Position numbers and translations under genes: made by a program. From positions 1-10,868 of the forward strand of contig JAEZPL010000065.1 of the NCBI GenBank assembly GCA_023413605.1: DNA of 10,868 bases. The letters are read 5' to 3'. This DNA comes from Pseudomonadota bacterium (GTDB lineage Bacteria; Pseudomonadota; Alphaproteobacteria; Azospirillales; Azospirillaceae). The notes under the pieces were generated by a model. That model ran no database searches and was not told the origin of the DNA. It was given only the letters and a program-made list of their open reading frames with translations. Positions within the stretch are counted from its first letter, which is position 1, and every line of letters begins with the position of its first letter. Below are positions 1 through 7,281 of the stretch, piece after piece.

Positions 1-1
1 G

Positions 2-640
2 AAGATCACCGTCGATGTGAAGGGCGAGGTTCTGGAGCTGAAATCCACGATCAACACGATGGTGGATCAACTGAACAGCTTCGCCAGAGAAGTCACCCGC
101 GTCGCCCGAGAGGTGGGCACGGAAGGCAAGCTGGGCGGGCAGGCCAAGGTCGAAGGCGTCGGCGGCACCTGGAAGGACCTGACCGACAACGTGAACATGA
201 TGGCGACCAATCTGACCAATCAGGTGCGCGGCATCGCGGAGGTCGTGACAGCGGTCGCCCAGGGCAACCTGAAGCGCAAGCTGACCGTGGATGCGAAGGG
301 CGAGATCGCGGCGCTGGCCGACACCATCAACGGCGTGATCGAAACGCTGGCGATCTTCGCCGATCAGGTCACCAACGTGGCCCGCGAGGTGGGCATCGAA
401 GGAAAGCTGGGCGGACAGGCGAAGGTGCCGGGCGCCACCGGCGTCTGGGGCGACCTGACGGACAACGTGAACCAACTGGCCGCCAACCTGACCACCCAGG
501 TCCGGGCCATCGCCGAAGTGGCGACCGCGGTGACCAAGGGCGACCTGACCCGGTCGATCGCCGTCGAGGCGTCGGGCGAGGTCGCGGCGCTGAAGGACAA
601 CATCAACGAGATGATCCGCAATCTTCGCGACACGACGCTG
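2..640 (+). repeat. Tandem 276-bp HAMP-encoding repeat inside the hybrid kinase
   Basis: Coding repeats start at bases 2, 278 and 554, exactly 276 bp (92 codons) apart. Unit 1 begins KITVDVKGEV, unit 2 KLTVDAKGEI and unit 3 SIAVEASGEV. Units 1 and 2 also share EGKLGGQAKV, DLTDNVN and an AREVG segment. The third unit is only partial before the linker to GAF. Such 90-92-residue repeats are the known poly-HAMP units of Nik1-type kinases, thought to act as a signal-transmitting rod. More copies probably lie upstream of the window. Confidence 0.9.
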
Positions 641-3529
641 AAGAACGCGGAGCAGGACTGGCTGAAGACCAACCTCGCCAAATTCACCCGCATGCTGCAG
701 GGCGAACGCGATCTGGTCACCGTCTCCAACCTGATCCTGTCGGAAATCCCGCCGCTGGTGAACGCGCAGCACGGTGTCTTCTACGTCACCACCCACGACA
801 ACGACGACACGGTGCTGGACCTCGTCGCCAGCTATGCGCTGAAGGAACGCAAGAACCTCGGCAACCGCTTCGCGCTGAAGCAGGGGCTGGTCGGCCAGTG
901 CGCCTACGAGAAGAAGCGCATCATGCTGACCAACGTGCCGAAGGACTACGTGAACATCAGTTCCGGCCTCGGCGAGGCGCCGCCGCTGAACATCATCGTC
1001 CTGCCGGTTCTGTTCGAGAACGAGGTGAACGCCGTCATCGAACTCGCCTCCTTCAGCCGCTTCAGCGAGACGCACCAGTCCTTCCTGGAGCAGCTGACCG
1101 AGAGCATCGGCATCGTGCTGAACACCATCGCGGCCAACATGCGCACGGAAGGCCTGCTGAAGCAGTCCCAGCGCCTGACGACCGAGCTGCAAAGCCAGCA
1201 GGAGGAGCTGAAGACCACCAACGAGCGGCTGGAGCAGCAGGCCGCCTCGCTCCGCCAGTCGGAGGAGCTGCTGAAGTCGCAGCAGGAGAAGCTGCGCCAG
1301 ACCAACGAGGCGCTGGAGGAAAAGGCCCAGCAACTGGAACGCCAGAACGTCGAGGTGGAGCGCAAGAACCGCGAGGTGGTGCTGGCCAAGGCGGCGCTGG
1401 AGGAAAAGGCGGAGCAACTCTCCCTCACCTCCAAGTACAAGTCGCAGTTCCTGGCGAACATGAGCCACGAGCTGCGCACCCCCCTGAACAGTTTGCTGAT
1501 CCTGTCAAAGATCCTGTCGGACAACGCCGACCACAACCTCAGCGACAAGCAGGTGGAGTTCGCCCGGACCATCCACGCCGCCGGCTCCGACCTGCTGAAC
1601 CTGATCAACGACATCCTGGACCTGTCGAAGATCGAATCCGGCACGGTCACGCTGGAAATCGGCGAGGTGGTGCTGGACGACCTGCGCAGCCATGTGGAGC
1701 GCACCTTCAGCCAACTGGCCGAGGAAAAGGGCCTGCGCTTCACCATCGACATGGACCAGTCGTTGCCGATCACCATCCAGACCGACGAGAAGCGGCTGGA
1801 GCAGGTGCTGAACAACCTGCTGTCCAACGCCTTCAAGTTCACCGACACGGGCGGCGTCACCTTCCGCGTGGAACACGCCACCCAGGGCTGGAGCAGCGGC
1901 CATCCGGTGCTGAACGCCGCGGACGAGGTGCTGGCCTTCGCCGTCACCGACACCGGCATCGGCATCCCGGACGACAAGCAGCGCATCATCTTCGAGGCGT
2001 TCCAGCAGGCCGACGGCACGACCAGCCGCAAATACGGCGGCACCGGCCTGGGCCTCTCCATCAGCCGCGAGATCGCCCGGCTGCTGGGCGGCGAGATCCG
2101 GGTGCAGAGCGAGGTCGGAAAGGGCAGCACCTTCACGCTCTACGTGCCGCTGAACTTCGACCTCGCCAGCCATTCGGAGCCGGCGCCGAAGCCGGCCCTG
2201 TCGCCCTCCCCCACCCGCCCCATCGTCGCTTCCGGCTCGGAGGAAGGGCTTGCCCTGCTCCAACTCCATCCGTCGCTGGACGACCGGGAACGCATCCGGC
2301 CGGGCGACCCGGTGGTGCTGATCATCGAAGATGACGTGAAGTTCGCCTCGATCCTCGGCGATCTGGCGCGCGAGAAGGGCTTCAAGGTCATCGTGTCCTA
2401 CGCCGGCGGCCCGGCCATGCCGATGGCCCGCAAGTTCCACCCGGACGCGGTCCTGCTCGACATCGGCCTGCCGGACATGGACGGCTGGGCGCTGCTGGAC
2501 CTGCTGAAGCGCGACCCGCAGACCCGCCACATCCCCGTGCACGTCATCTCCGCCAAGGAGGAGCGGCGGCGCGGCCTCAGCATGGGCGCCTTCGACTACA
2601 CGGAAAAGCCGGTGGACCGCGACGCGATCTTCGCCGCATTGGCCAAGGTCAAGGTCTTCGTGGAACGGCATCACCGCAAGCTGCTGATCGTGGAAAAGGA
2701 AACCAACGCGGAAACCGGCGGCATCGCCTCCCTTCTCGGCAACGGCGACATCGAAACGACCACCGTCACCTCGACCGAGGCGGCCAAGGCCGCCCTGGCG
2801 GCGGAGGCGTTCGACTGCATGGTGCTGGATCTCTCCATCCCGCAGCCGGCCGATTTCGAGCTGATCGAATCCCTGCGCACCCGCGACACCACCGCCTGGA
2901 TGCCCGTCGTCGCCTACGTCGCCGACACCATCGCCCCGGAGGACGAGGCCCGGCTGCGCCGGCTGGCCGAAACGGTGATCCTGCGCAGCGTTCACTCGCC
3001 CGGCTCGCTGCTGGACGACACCGCGCTGTTCCTGCACCGCGCGGTGGACCGGTTGCCGGAGGAAAAGCGCAGCACCCTGGCGCAACTGCGCCAGCGCGAC
3101 CCGGCGCTGAACGGCAAGAAGGTGCTGATCGTGGATGACGACTTCCGCAACATCTTCTCGCTGGCCAGCGTTCTGGAGGCGCACGACATGACGGTGCTGC
3201 ACGCCGAAAGCGGCCAGGAAGGGCTGGACCTGCTGAAGGCCAACCCCGACGTGAACGTGGTTCTGGTCGACATCATGATGCCGAAGATGGACGGCTATCA
3301 GACCATCCGGGAAATCCGGGCGACGGACGGCGGACGCGGCCTTCCGGTGATCGCGGTCACCGCCAAGGCCATGAAGGGCGACCGCGAAAAGTGCATGGAG
3401 GCGGGCGCCACCGATTACCTTGCAAAGCCGGTGGACATCGACCACCTGCTGTCTCTCCTGCGCGTCTGGACCGGCCTCCAGCGGGGCTCCGGTGGTGCGC
3501 CGGTCATGCCTCGGCTCTACCGGGAGTGA
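2..3529 (+). CDS. HAMP-repeat hybrid histidine kinase with GAF and three receiver domains (5'-truncated)
   Basis: This is a sensor kinase that should autophosphorylate on His and pass the phosphate to its own receiver domains. The reading frame is open from base 2, and the residues before the GTG at 17 already belong to a HAMP repeat, so the true start lies upstream of the window. Counting residue 1 at base 17, the order is: HAMP repeats to about 210, GAF about 232-375, Gln/Glu-rich coiled coil about 380-475, HisKA with H-box SHELRTPLN (His484), and HATPase_c with N-box Asn604, DTGIGIP at 645 and GGTGLGLS at 674. REC1 (about 766-880) has an EDD acidic cluster, Asp815 and Lys864. REC2 (about 887-1000) keeps Asp938 but has lost the acidic pair. 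REC3 (about 1034-1150) has DDD, Asp1085 and Lys1137. No membrane segment is visible, so the visible part looks cytoplasmic. The HAMP-repeat architecture resembles fungal group III (Nik1/Os1) kinases and bacterial relatives. The stimulus is unknown. The gene stops at TGA, 11 bases before the next kinase gene. Confidence 0.95.
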   Translation, partial: KITVDVKGEVLELKSTINTMVDQLNSFAREVTRVAREVGTEGKLGGQAKVEGVGGTWKDLTDNVNMMATNLTNQVRGIAEVVTAVAQGNLKRKLTVDAKGEIAALADTINGVIETLAIFADQVTNVAREVGIEGKLGGQAKVPGATGVWGDLTDNVNQLAANLTTQVRAIAEVATAVTKGDLTRSIAVEASGEVAALKDNINEMIRNLRDTTLKNAEQDWLKTNLAKFTRMLQGERDLVTVSNLILSEIPPLVNAQHGVFYVTTHDNDDTVLDLVASYALKERKNLGNRFALKQGLVGQCAYEKKRIMLTNVPKDYVNISSGLGEAPPLNIIVLPVLFENEVNAVIELASFSRFSETHQSFLEQLTESIGIVLNTIAANMRTEGLLKQSQRLTTELQSQQEELKTTNERLEQQAASLRQSEELLKSQQEKLRQTNEALEEKAQQLERQNVEVERKNREVVLAKAALEEKAEQLSLTSKYKSQFLANMSHELRTPLNSLLILSKILSDNADHNLSDKQVEFARTIHAAGSDLLNLINDILDLSKIESGTVTLEIGEVVLDDLRSHVERTFSQLAEEKGLRFTIDMDQSLPITIQTDEKRLEQVLNNLLSNAFKFTDTGGVTFRVEHATQGWSSGHPVLNAADEVLAFAVTDTGIGIPDDKQRIIFEAFQQADGTTSRKYGGTGLGLSISREIARLLGGEIRVQSEVGKGSTFTLYVPLNFDLASHSEPAPKPALSPSPTRPIVASGSEEGLALLQLHPSLDDRERIRPGDPVVLIIEDDVKFASILGDLAREKGFKVIVSYAGGPAMPMARKFHPDAVLLDIGLPDMDGWALLDLLKRDPQTRHIPVHVISAKEERRRGLSMGAFDYTEKPVDRDAIFAALAKVKVFVERHHRKLLIVEKETNAETGGIASLLGNGDIETTTVTSTEAAKAALAAEAFDCMVLDLSIPQPADFELIESLRTRDTTAWMPVVAYVADTIAPEDEARLRRLAETVILRSVHSPGSLLDDTALFLHRAVDRLPEEKRSTLAQLRQRDPALNGKKVLIVDDDFRNIFSLASVLEAHDMTVLHAESGQEGLDLLKANPDVNVVLVDIMMPKMDGYQTIREIRATDGGRGLPVIAVTAKAMKGDREKCMEAGATDYLAKPVDIDHLLSLLRVWTGLQRGSGGAPVMPRLYRE

Positions 3530-3534
3530 GGGAG
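3529..3534 (+). promoter_or_regulatory. Ribosome binding site fixing the start of the second kinase
   Basis: AGGGAG lies six bases before the ATG at 3541 and overlaps the last base of the upstream TGA stop. It supports 3541 as the start rather than in-frame upstream codons buried in the preceding gene. The closeness suggests translational coupling of the two kinases. Confidence 0.7.
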
Positions 3535-3540
3535 AACCCG

Positions 3541-5661
3541 ATGCCGTCCAATGTGGGCAGCGGTGAAATGAACCGGTCCATGACCACCAGAAAGACCCAG
3601 GCGGTGGGGCACGCCGCCGCCTCCCTGCCCCCGCCCGATGTCCGGATTTTGGTCGTCGACGACGACTCCCGGAACCTGTTGGCAATGCGCGAGACGCTGG
3701 CCGAACTCGGCGCCACGGTGATCCTCGCCCGCTCGGGCGAGGAGGCGCTGAAACGGGTGCTGGACCAGGATTTCGCGGCCATCCTGATGGATGTCCATAT
3801 GCCGGGGATGGACGGCTACGAGACGGCGGAGCTGATCCGCAACCGCCAGAAGTCCCGGCACATCCCCATCCTGTTCCTGACGGCCATCAACAAGGACGAG
3901 ATGCACATCTTCCGCGGCTATTCCGCGGGGGCCGTCGATTACATGTTCAAACCGGTCGATCCGGTGATCCTGCGCAGCAAGGTCTCCGTCTTCGTCGAGC
4001 TGTACCGCAAGACCGAGGAGGTGAAGCGCGAAGCCATCCTGCGCGAGCGGCTGATGGCAGAGAACTTCCGCGTGCGCACCGAGAAGATGGAGGCCGAACA
4101 GGCGCTTCGCCGGTCGGAGGAGCGGCAGGCGCTGATCGCCCGATCCCTGCCGATCCTGCTGTACACCGCAGAGGTCACGCGCGGCGCCCCCTTCCGCTAC
4201 GTTACGGAGAATGTGCAGGCGCTGTTCGGCTTCCCCGCCGAACGCTTCCTGACCGATGGCGCCTTCTGGGATTCCCGCCTGCACCCCGACGACCGGGAAC
4301 GCGCGCTGGCCCAGTTCAACGCGATGCCGGAGAGCGGGGTCGCCACCGTCGAATACCGCTGGCGCGCCGCCGACGGGTCCTACCGCATCCTGCTCGACCA
4401 AGCGGTCCTGCTGCGCGACGAGCACGGCAAGCCGCAGGAACTGTGCGGCACCATTCTGGACGTCACCGACACCCGCGAGATGCAGCAGCAGCTCGCCCAT
4501 GTCCAGAAGATGGAGACCATCGGCCAGCTGACCGGCGGCATCGCCCACGACTTCAACAACATGTTGACCGTGGTGATCGGCAGCCTGGAGCGGCTGGGCC
4601 GCATGGTTACCGATGACCCGAAGGCCGCCCGCCGGGTGGACATGGCGCTTCAGGCGGCGCTCCGCTGTTCCGACCTGACGCGCCGGCTGCTCGCCTTCGC
4701 GCGGCGACAGCAGCTTCATCCCGAAAGCGTGGACATGGACGCGCTGGTCCACAACATGGGCGAGCTGATGGAGCGCACGCTCGGCCCCAACATCGCGGTG
4801 GAGATCGAAAGCGCGCCGCCCCTCAGCCCGGCGCTGGTGGACCGCACCCAGGCGGAATCGGCGCTGCTGAATCTCGTCATCAACGCCCGCGACGCCATGC
4901 CGTCCGGCGGGCGGCTGACCATCGCCACCTCCACGGTCACCATCGGCGAGGAGGAGAAAGACACGGACCTGGGCCTGCAACCGGGCCACTATGTGCGGCT
5001 GACCGTTTCGGACACCGGGTGCGGCATGCCGGCCAACGTGCTGGAGCGGGCCTTCGAACCCTTCTTCACCACCAAGGACGTCGGCAAGGGCACCGGCCTC
5101 GGCCTCAGCATGATTCATGGCTTCGTGAAGCAGTCCGGCGGCGTCATCAAGGTGGAGAGCGAACCCGACCACGGCACCAGCTTCCACCTCTATCTCCCCT
5201 GCGCCTCGGACGGAACCCCGCAGGCACCGGAAGCCGATGCCTCGGACTGCGACGGCCCCGCGCTGGGCCAAGGCGAAGTGGTGCTGGTGGTGGACGATGA
5301 CAGGGACGTGCGCCACGTCGCGGTGATGACGCTTCAGGAACTCGGCTACACCGTGCTGGAGGCGGAAAACGGCCCAGAGGCCCTGAAGATCCTGGCTTCG
5401 GAACCCCGCGTGGACCTGCTGTTCACCGACATCGTGATGCCCGGCGGCATGAACGGGCTGGAACTGACCCAGGAAAGCCTGCGCCAGCGGCCCGATTTGA
5501 AGGTGCTCTACGCCTCCGGCTACGCCCACGGCGTCGCGGGCGGGGTGGGCACGACCGGCCCCGGAGCCGAAATCCTGATCAAGCCCTACCGCGACCGCGA
5601 CCTTGCCCGCGCGGTGCGTGTGGCCCTGGGGCCCGCCGCGTGCGTGGAGGTGAAGGGGTAG
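3541..5661 (+). CDS. Hybrid histidine kinase, REC-PAS-HisKA-HATPase-REC
   Basis: This 706-residue kinase has a receiver at each end. The N-terminal REC (about 35-155) has Asp40-42, phosphoacceptor Asp84 and Lys137 in FKPVD. A helical linker leads to a PAS domain (about 194-318; HPDD at the end of the PAS core, then the WRAADGSYR strand). HisKA carries IAHDFNNML with His336. HATPase_c has N-box Asn448, SDTGCGMP at about 490 and GKGTGLGLS at 515-523. The C-terminal REC has DDD starting at 585, phosphoacceptor Asp630 and Lys681 in LIKPY. All phosphotransfer residues are present. There is no signal peptide or membrane segment, so it should be cytoplasmic, with PAS as the likely sensor. It is the second gene of the operon; its N-terminal receiver could accept phosphate from the upstream kinase and gate its own activity (inference). 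The ATG at 3541 is preferred for its ribosome binding site; the ATG at 3568 is a weaker alternative. Confidence 0.94.
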   Translation: MPSNVGSGEMNRSMTTRKTQAVGHAAASLPPPDVRILVVDDDSRNLLAMRETLAELGATVILARSGEEALKRVLDQDFAAILMDVHMPGMDGYETAELIRNRQKSRHIPILFLTAINKDEMHIFRGYSAGAVDYMFKPVDPVILRSKVSVFVELYRKTEEVKREAILRERLMAENFRVRTEKMEAEQALRRSEERQALIARSLPILLYTAEVTRGAPFRYVTENVQALFGFPAERFLTDGAFWDSRLHPDDRERALAQFNAMPESGVATVEYRWRAADGSYRILLDQAVLLRDEHGKPQELCGTILDVTDTREMQQQLAHVQKMETIGQLTGGIAHDFNNMLTVVIGSLERLGRMVTDDPKAARRVDMALQAALRCSDLTRRLLAFARRQQLHPESVDMDALVHNMGELMERTLGPNIAVEIESAPPLSPALVDRTQAESALLNLVINARDAMPSGGRLTIATSTVTIGEEEKDTDLGLQPGHYVRLTVSDTGCGMPANVLERAFEPFFTTKDVGKGTGLGLSMIHGFVKQSGGVIKVESEPDHGTSFHLYLPCASDGTPQAPEADASDCDGPALGQGEVVLVVDDDRDVRHVAVMTLQELGYTVLEAENGPEALKILASEPRVDLLFTDIVMPGGMNGLELTQESLRQRPDLKVLYASGYAHGVAGGVGTTGPGAEILIKPYRDRDLARAVRVALGPAACVEVKG

Positions 5662-5669
5662 GAGAGAGC

Positions 5670-5683
5670 CTGCCGCAAGGCAG
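5670..5683 (+). terminator. Small GNRA-loop hairpin after the kinase operon
   Basis: CTGCC and GGCAG form a perfect 5-bp stem closed by a GCAA tetraloop, beginning nine bases after the TAG stop at 5659-5661. No T-run follows, so it is at best a weak terminator or a 3'-end stabilising structure. Confidence 0.3.
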
Positions 5684-5717
5684 AATGGCCCCTTTCCGAT
5701 ACGCAACCACGTCTCTC

Positions 5718-5805
5718 GTCGTCATCCCAGCGAAGGCTGGGATCCAGAAAACTCCGCACATCAGTCCTTGAACGGGCTGGATTCCCGCCTTCGCGGGAAT
5801 GACGA
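5718..5805. repeat. Mirrored pair of hairpins, 'VIPAKAGIQ'-type intergenic repeat element
   Basis: Two 29-bp arms (5718-5746 and 5777-5805) are inverted copies with 25 of 29 positions matching, separated by 30 bases. Each arm is itself a hairpin with a perfect 8-bp stem: ATCCCAGC/GCTGGGAT with loop GAAG (5726-5745), and ATTCCCGC/GCGGGAAT with loop CTTC (5780-5799). The four differences between arms fall as two paired sets, so each stem stays perfect. Translated, the element gives the VIPAKAGIQ and WIPAFAGMT strings typical of this dispersed repeat family in many proteobacterial genomes. The right hairpin also fits ATTCCC-N8-GGGAAT, the pattern known as dRS3 in Neisseria. It lies between convergent genes and could act as a bidirectional 3'-end structure. 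Confidence 0.8.
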
Positions 5806-5834
5806 TTGGGGATGCGCGTCGTGGGCACCAATCC

Positions 5835-7031
5835 TTACCCCACCCCCCGTCCCAGCGGGGCGAGGGGATGCAGTTCCGGCATCGGCGCGGACAGGAACCC
5901 TTCCATCGCCAGCGCGATCCCGCCCATCGGTACGGCGTCCGGCCCCAGCGGCGACACCAGCAGGCGCAGGTCCCGGCGCAGCGGTTCCAGCGCATGGCGG
6001 TCCAGGGCGCGGTTCAGCGCGGGCAGGAAGACGCCGGCGGCGATGGACAGGTTGCCGCCCAGCACGACCATGGCCGGGTTCATCAGGTTGACGAGGTGCG
6101 ACAGGGCGAAGCCCAGCCGGCCCCCCACCTCGTCCAGCAGCGTGAGCACCAGCGGGTCGCCATCGCGCGCCGCCGCCGTCAGCGCCCACAGGTCCGGGAA
6201 GGCGCGGCCCCGCTCCGCCGCCTGGGCCAGGATCGCCGATTCCGACACATAGGTTTCCAGGCAGCCACGCTTGCCGCAGCCGCAGGGGCGCCCGTCCGGC
6301 TCCACCGTGACGTGCCCGACCTCGCCCGCGAAACCCTGTGCGCCGCGGTAGAGCCGCCCACCCAGCACCAACCCGCCGCCGACGCCCGAATGGCCGGTCA
6401 GATAGACGAAATCCTCCACGTCGCGGCAGGCGCCGAACAGCCGTTCCGCCATGGCGGCGGCCTTGGTGTCGTTGTCGATGTAGACGGGCGCGCCCAGCGC
6501 CGCTTCCAGCCGCGCGCGGATCGGCGTGTCCCGCCAGCCGAGGTTCGGGGCCAGCACCAGCCGCCCGTCCCTGTCCATCAGCGCCGGAATGCCGATCCCA
6601 ATGCCGCGCACCGGCAGGCCCCTCCCGCTGGCCTCGACGGCACGGTCGATGCCCTCGTGCAGCCGTTCCGCGGCGGTGCCGATGTCGGTGCTGCCGGGGA
6701 TTTGCCGATGTTCCAGGACCGTGCCCGCCAGTGTCGTCGTGACGATGCGGATGGTCCCCGGCTCCAGCCGCGCGCCGACCAGCAACCCCGCCGAGGGCGC
6801 GATGGCGAGCGCGGTTTCCGGCCGCCCGATGCGCCGGGTCCGCTGCCCTTCCGACCGTTCCACCAGCCCGTCGTCGAGAAGCTGCGCCACCACGGCGGAG
6901 GTCGTCGCCTTGTCCAGCCCCGTCAACCGCCCAAGCTCCGCCTGCGAGGCGTTGGGGTTCTCCCGCAGCGCGTGGAACACGCGGATCACGTTGAGACGCC
7001 GGATCGCGGCGGAGTTCATCCGTGGCGGCAT
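5835..7031 (-). CDS. ROK-family transcriptional repressor (NagC/XylR-like)
   Basis: A 398-residue sugar-responsive DNA-binding protein. Residues about 13-60 form a winged helix-turn-helix (recognition region SQAELGRLTGLDKATTSAVV). The rest is a ROK domain: GIGIGIPALMD, IDNDTKAAA with the conserved ND, and SGVGGGLVLGGRLYRG. The ROK zinc site is complete, with His240 in GEVGH and Cys250, Cys252 and Cys257 in CGCGKRGC. The N-terminal ATP-binding DxGGT motif of ROK kinases is absent (VGARLEPG in its place), so it should be a regulator, not a sugar kinase. The start at 7031 is set by AGGGGAGG five bases upstream; an in-frame ATG at 7019 has no comparable site. The gene is divergent from a sugar ABC operon, which it probably controls together with itself. 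The last ten or so residues (PLAPLGRGVG) are encoded by G/C-rich repeat-like sequence and may not be native to the fold. Confidence 0.94.
   Translation of the reverse strand: MPPRMNSAAIRRLNVIRVFHALRENPNASQAELGRLTGLDKATTSAVVAQLLDDGLVERSEGQRTRRIGRPETALAIAPSAGLLVGARLEPGTIRIVTTTLAGTVLEHRQIPGSTDIGTAAERLHEGIDRAVEASGRGLPVRGIGIGIPALMDRDGRLVLAPNLGWRDTPIRARLEAALGAPVYIDNDTKAAAMAERLFGACRDVEDFVYLTGHSGVGGGLVLGGRLYRGAQGFAGEVGHVTVEPDGRPCGCGKRGCLETYVSESAILAQAAERGRAFPDLWALTAAARDGDPLVLTLLDEVGGRLGFALSHLVNLMNPAMVVLGGNLSIAAGVFLPALNRALDRHALEPLRRDLRLLVSPLGPDAVPMGGIALAMEGFLSAPMPELHPLAPLGRGVG
5840..5868. repeat. G/C-rich repeat-like sequence with short hairpin at the ROK gene 3' end
   Basis: CCCCG (5845-5849) and CGGGG (5856-5860) pair across a TCCCAG loop, within runs of C and G that include the last ROK codons. 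The style matches the sequence after the binding-protein gene at 10790-10825. Either a dispersed repeat or a transcription end structure is possible. Confidence 0.35.
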
Positions 7032-7036
7032 GCGAA

Positions 7037-7044
7037 CCTCCCCT
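7037..7044 (-). promoter_or_regulatory. Ribosome binding site of the ROK repressor gene
   Basis: Read on the - strand, AGGGGAGG sits five bases before the ATG at 7031. It is a strong Shine-Dalgarno match and decides the start against the ATG at 7019. Confidence 0.75.
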
Positions 7045-7156
7045 GCTCGTCGTCTTCTTGTCGCTGGCCGTTGTGATCGCCCATCGGCGCGGCCAGCTTT
7101 TATCGCCCACGCTTTCGGCCGTTCTACCTCAAACAGCCTATTCCCATGAGTCCGTG

Positions 7157-7185
7157 TTGACGGCCCCGGAACCCTAGGGTAGCGT
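7157..7185 (+). promoter_or_regulatory. Candidate promoter of the sugar ABC operon
   Basis: TTGACG (7157-7162) is a good -35 match. A 17-bp spacer leads to TAGCGT (7180-7185), a weak -10 match with three of six consensus bases. Transcription would then begin near 7192, leaving about 90 bases of leader before the ATP-binding gene. A weak -10 is common in G/C-rich alphaproteobacteria, so the position is tentative. Confidence 0.45.
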
Positions 7186-7188
7186 GGC

Positions 7189-7211
7189 TTTAGTTAGACG
7201 GTCTATCAAAA
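7189..7211. promoter_or_regulatory. Imperfect 23-bp palindrome, predicted ROK repressor operator
   Basis: The arms TTTAGTTAGAC and GTCTATCAAAA flank a central G at 7200 and pair at 9 of 11 positions, with a perfect TAGAC/GTCTA core. T-rich and A-rich outer ends are in keeping with operators of ROK regulators such as NagC and Mlc. It covers the expected transcription start of the ABC operon, a position suited to repression. Assignment to the divergent ROK protein is inference from adjacency. Confidence 0.6.
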
Positions 7212-7281
7212 AGATCGCATGTTCAAGCGGCCACGGCGGAGACGCCCCGAAAGAGCCGCTCACAGGGACGGGAAACGCGCC

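Larger units (their letters stand above)
7032..7281. promoter_or_regulatory. Divergent control region between the ROK gene and the ABC operon
   Basis: This 250-bp gap must hold promoters for both directions. Its transporter-facing half (7157-7211) is notably more A/T-rich than the surrounding genes and holds the promoter and palindrome described separately. For the - strand gene I could not find a convincing -35/-10 pair. Two copies of ATCGCCCA (7076-7083 and 7102-7109) lie 26 bp apart in the ROK-facing half; their significance is unknown. Confidence 0.65.

Noticed and set aside
2..640. CRISPR-like array because of regular repeats
   Set aside because: The 276-bp period is within a continuous reading frame and corresponds to HAMP domains.
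3391..3540. Upstream in-frame extension of the second kinase
   Set aside because: It would overlap REC3 of the first kinase; AGGGAG six bases before 3541 gives a better start.
1505..3685. Long open frame on the - strand (726 codons) opposite the first kinase
   Set aside because: It is antisense to a gene with complete kinase and receiver motifs; its translation is His/Gln/Arg-rich with no domain pattern, as expected from G/C-rich codon bias.
3517..5706. Long open frame on the - strand opposite the second kinase
   Set aside because: Same shadow effect: low-complexity composition, no motifs, and the + strand frame is clearly the gene.
5586..5995. Small - strand frames containing VIPAKAGIQ and WIPAFAGMT strings
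   Set aside because: These strings are the translation of a known intergenic repeat family and are a common source of false protein annotations.
5799..7076. + strand frame across the ROK gene
   Set aside because: The - strand frame has helix-turn-helix, zinc motif and a strong ribosome binding site; the + strand translation has no recognisable motif.
7076..7109. Two copies of ATCGCCCA, 26 bp apart, as a repressor site
   Set aside because: An 8-base direct repeat in a G/C-rich region is not enough, and ROK regulators favour palindromic A/T-flanked sites.
7219..7281. Upstream ATG extending the ABC ATPase by 21 residues
   Set aside because: The added residues are Arg-rich and unlike the family; ATG 7282 fits homology and has its own ribosome binding site. 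The extension would also begin just after the predicted operator.
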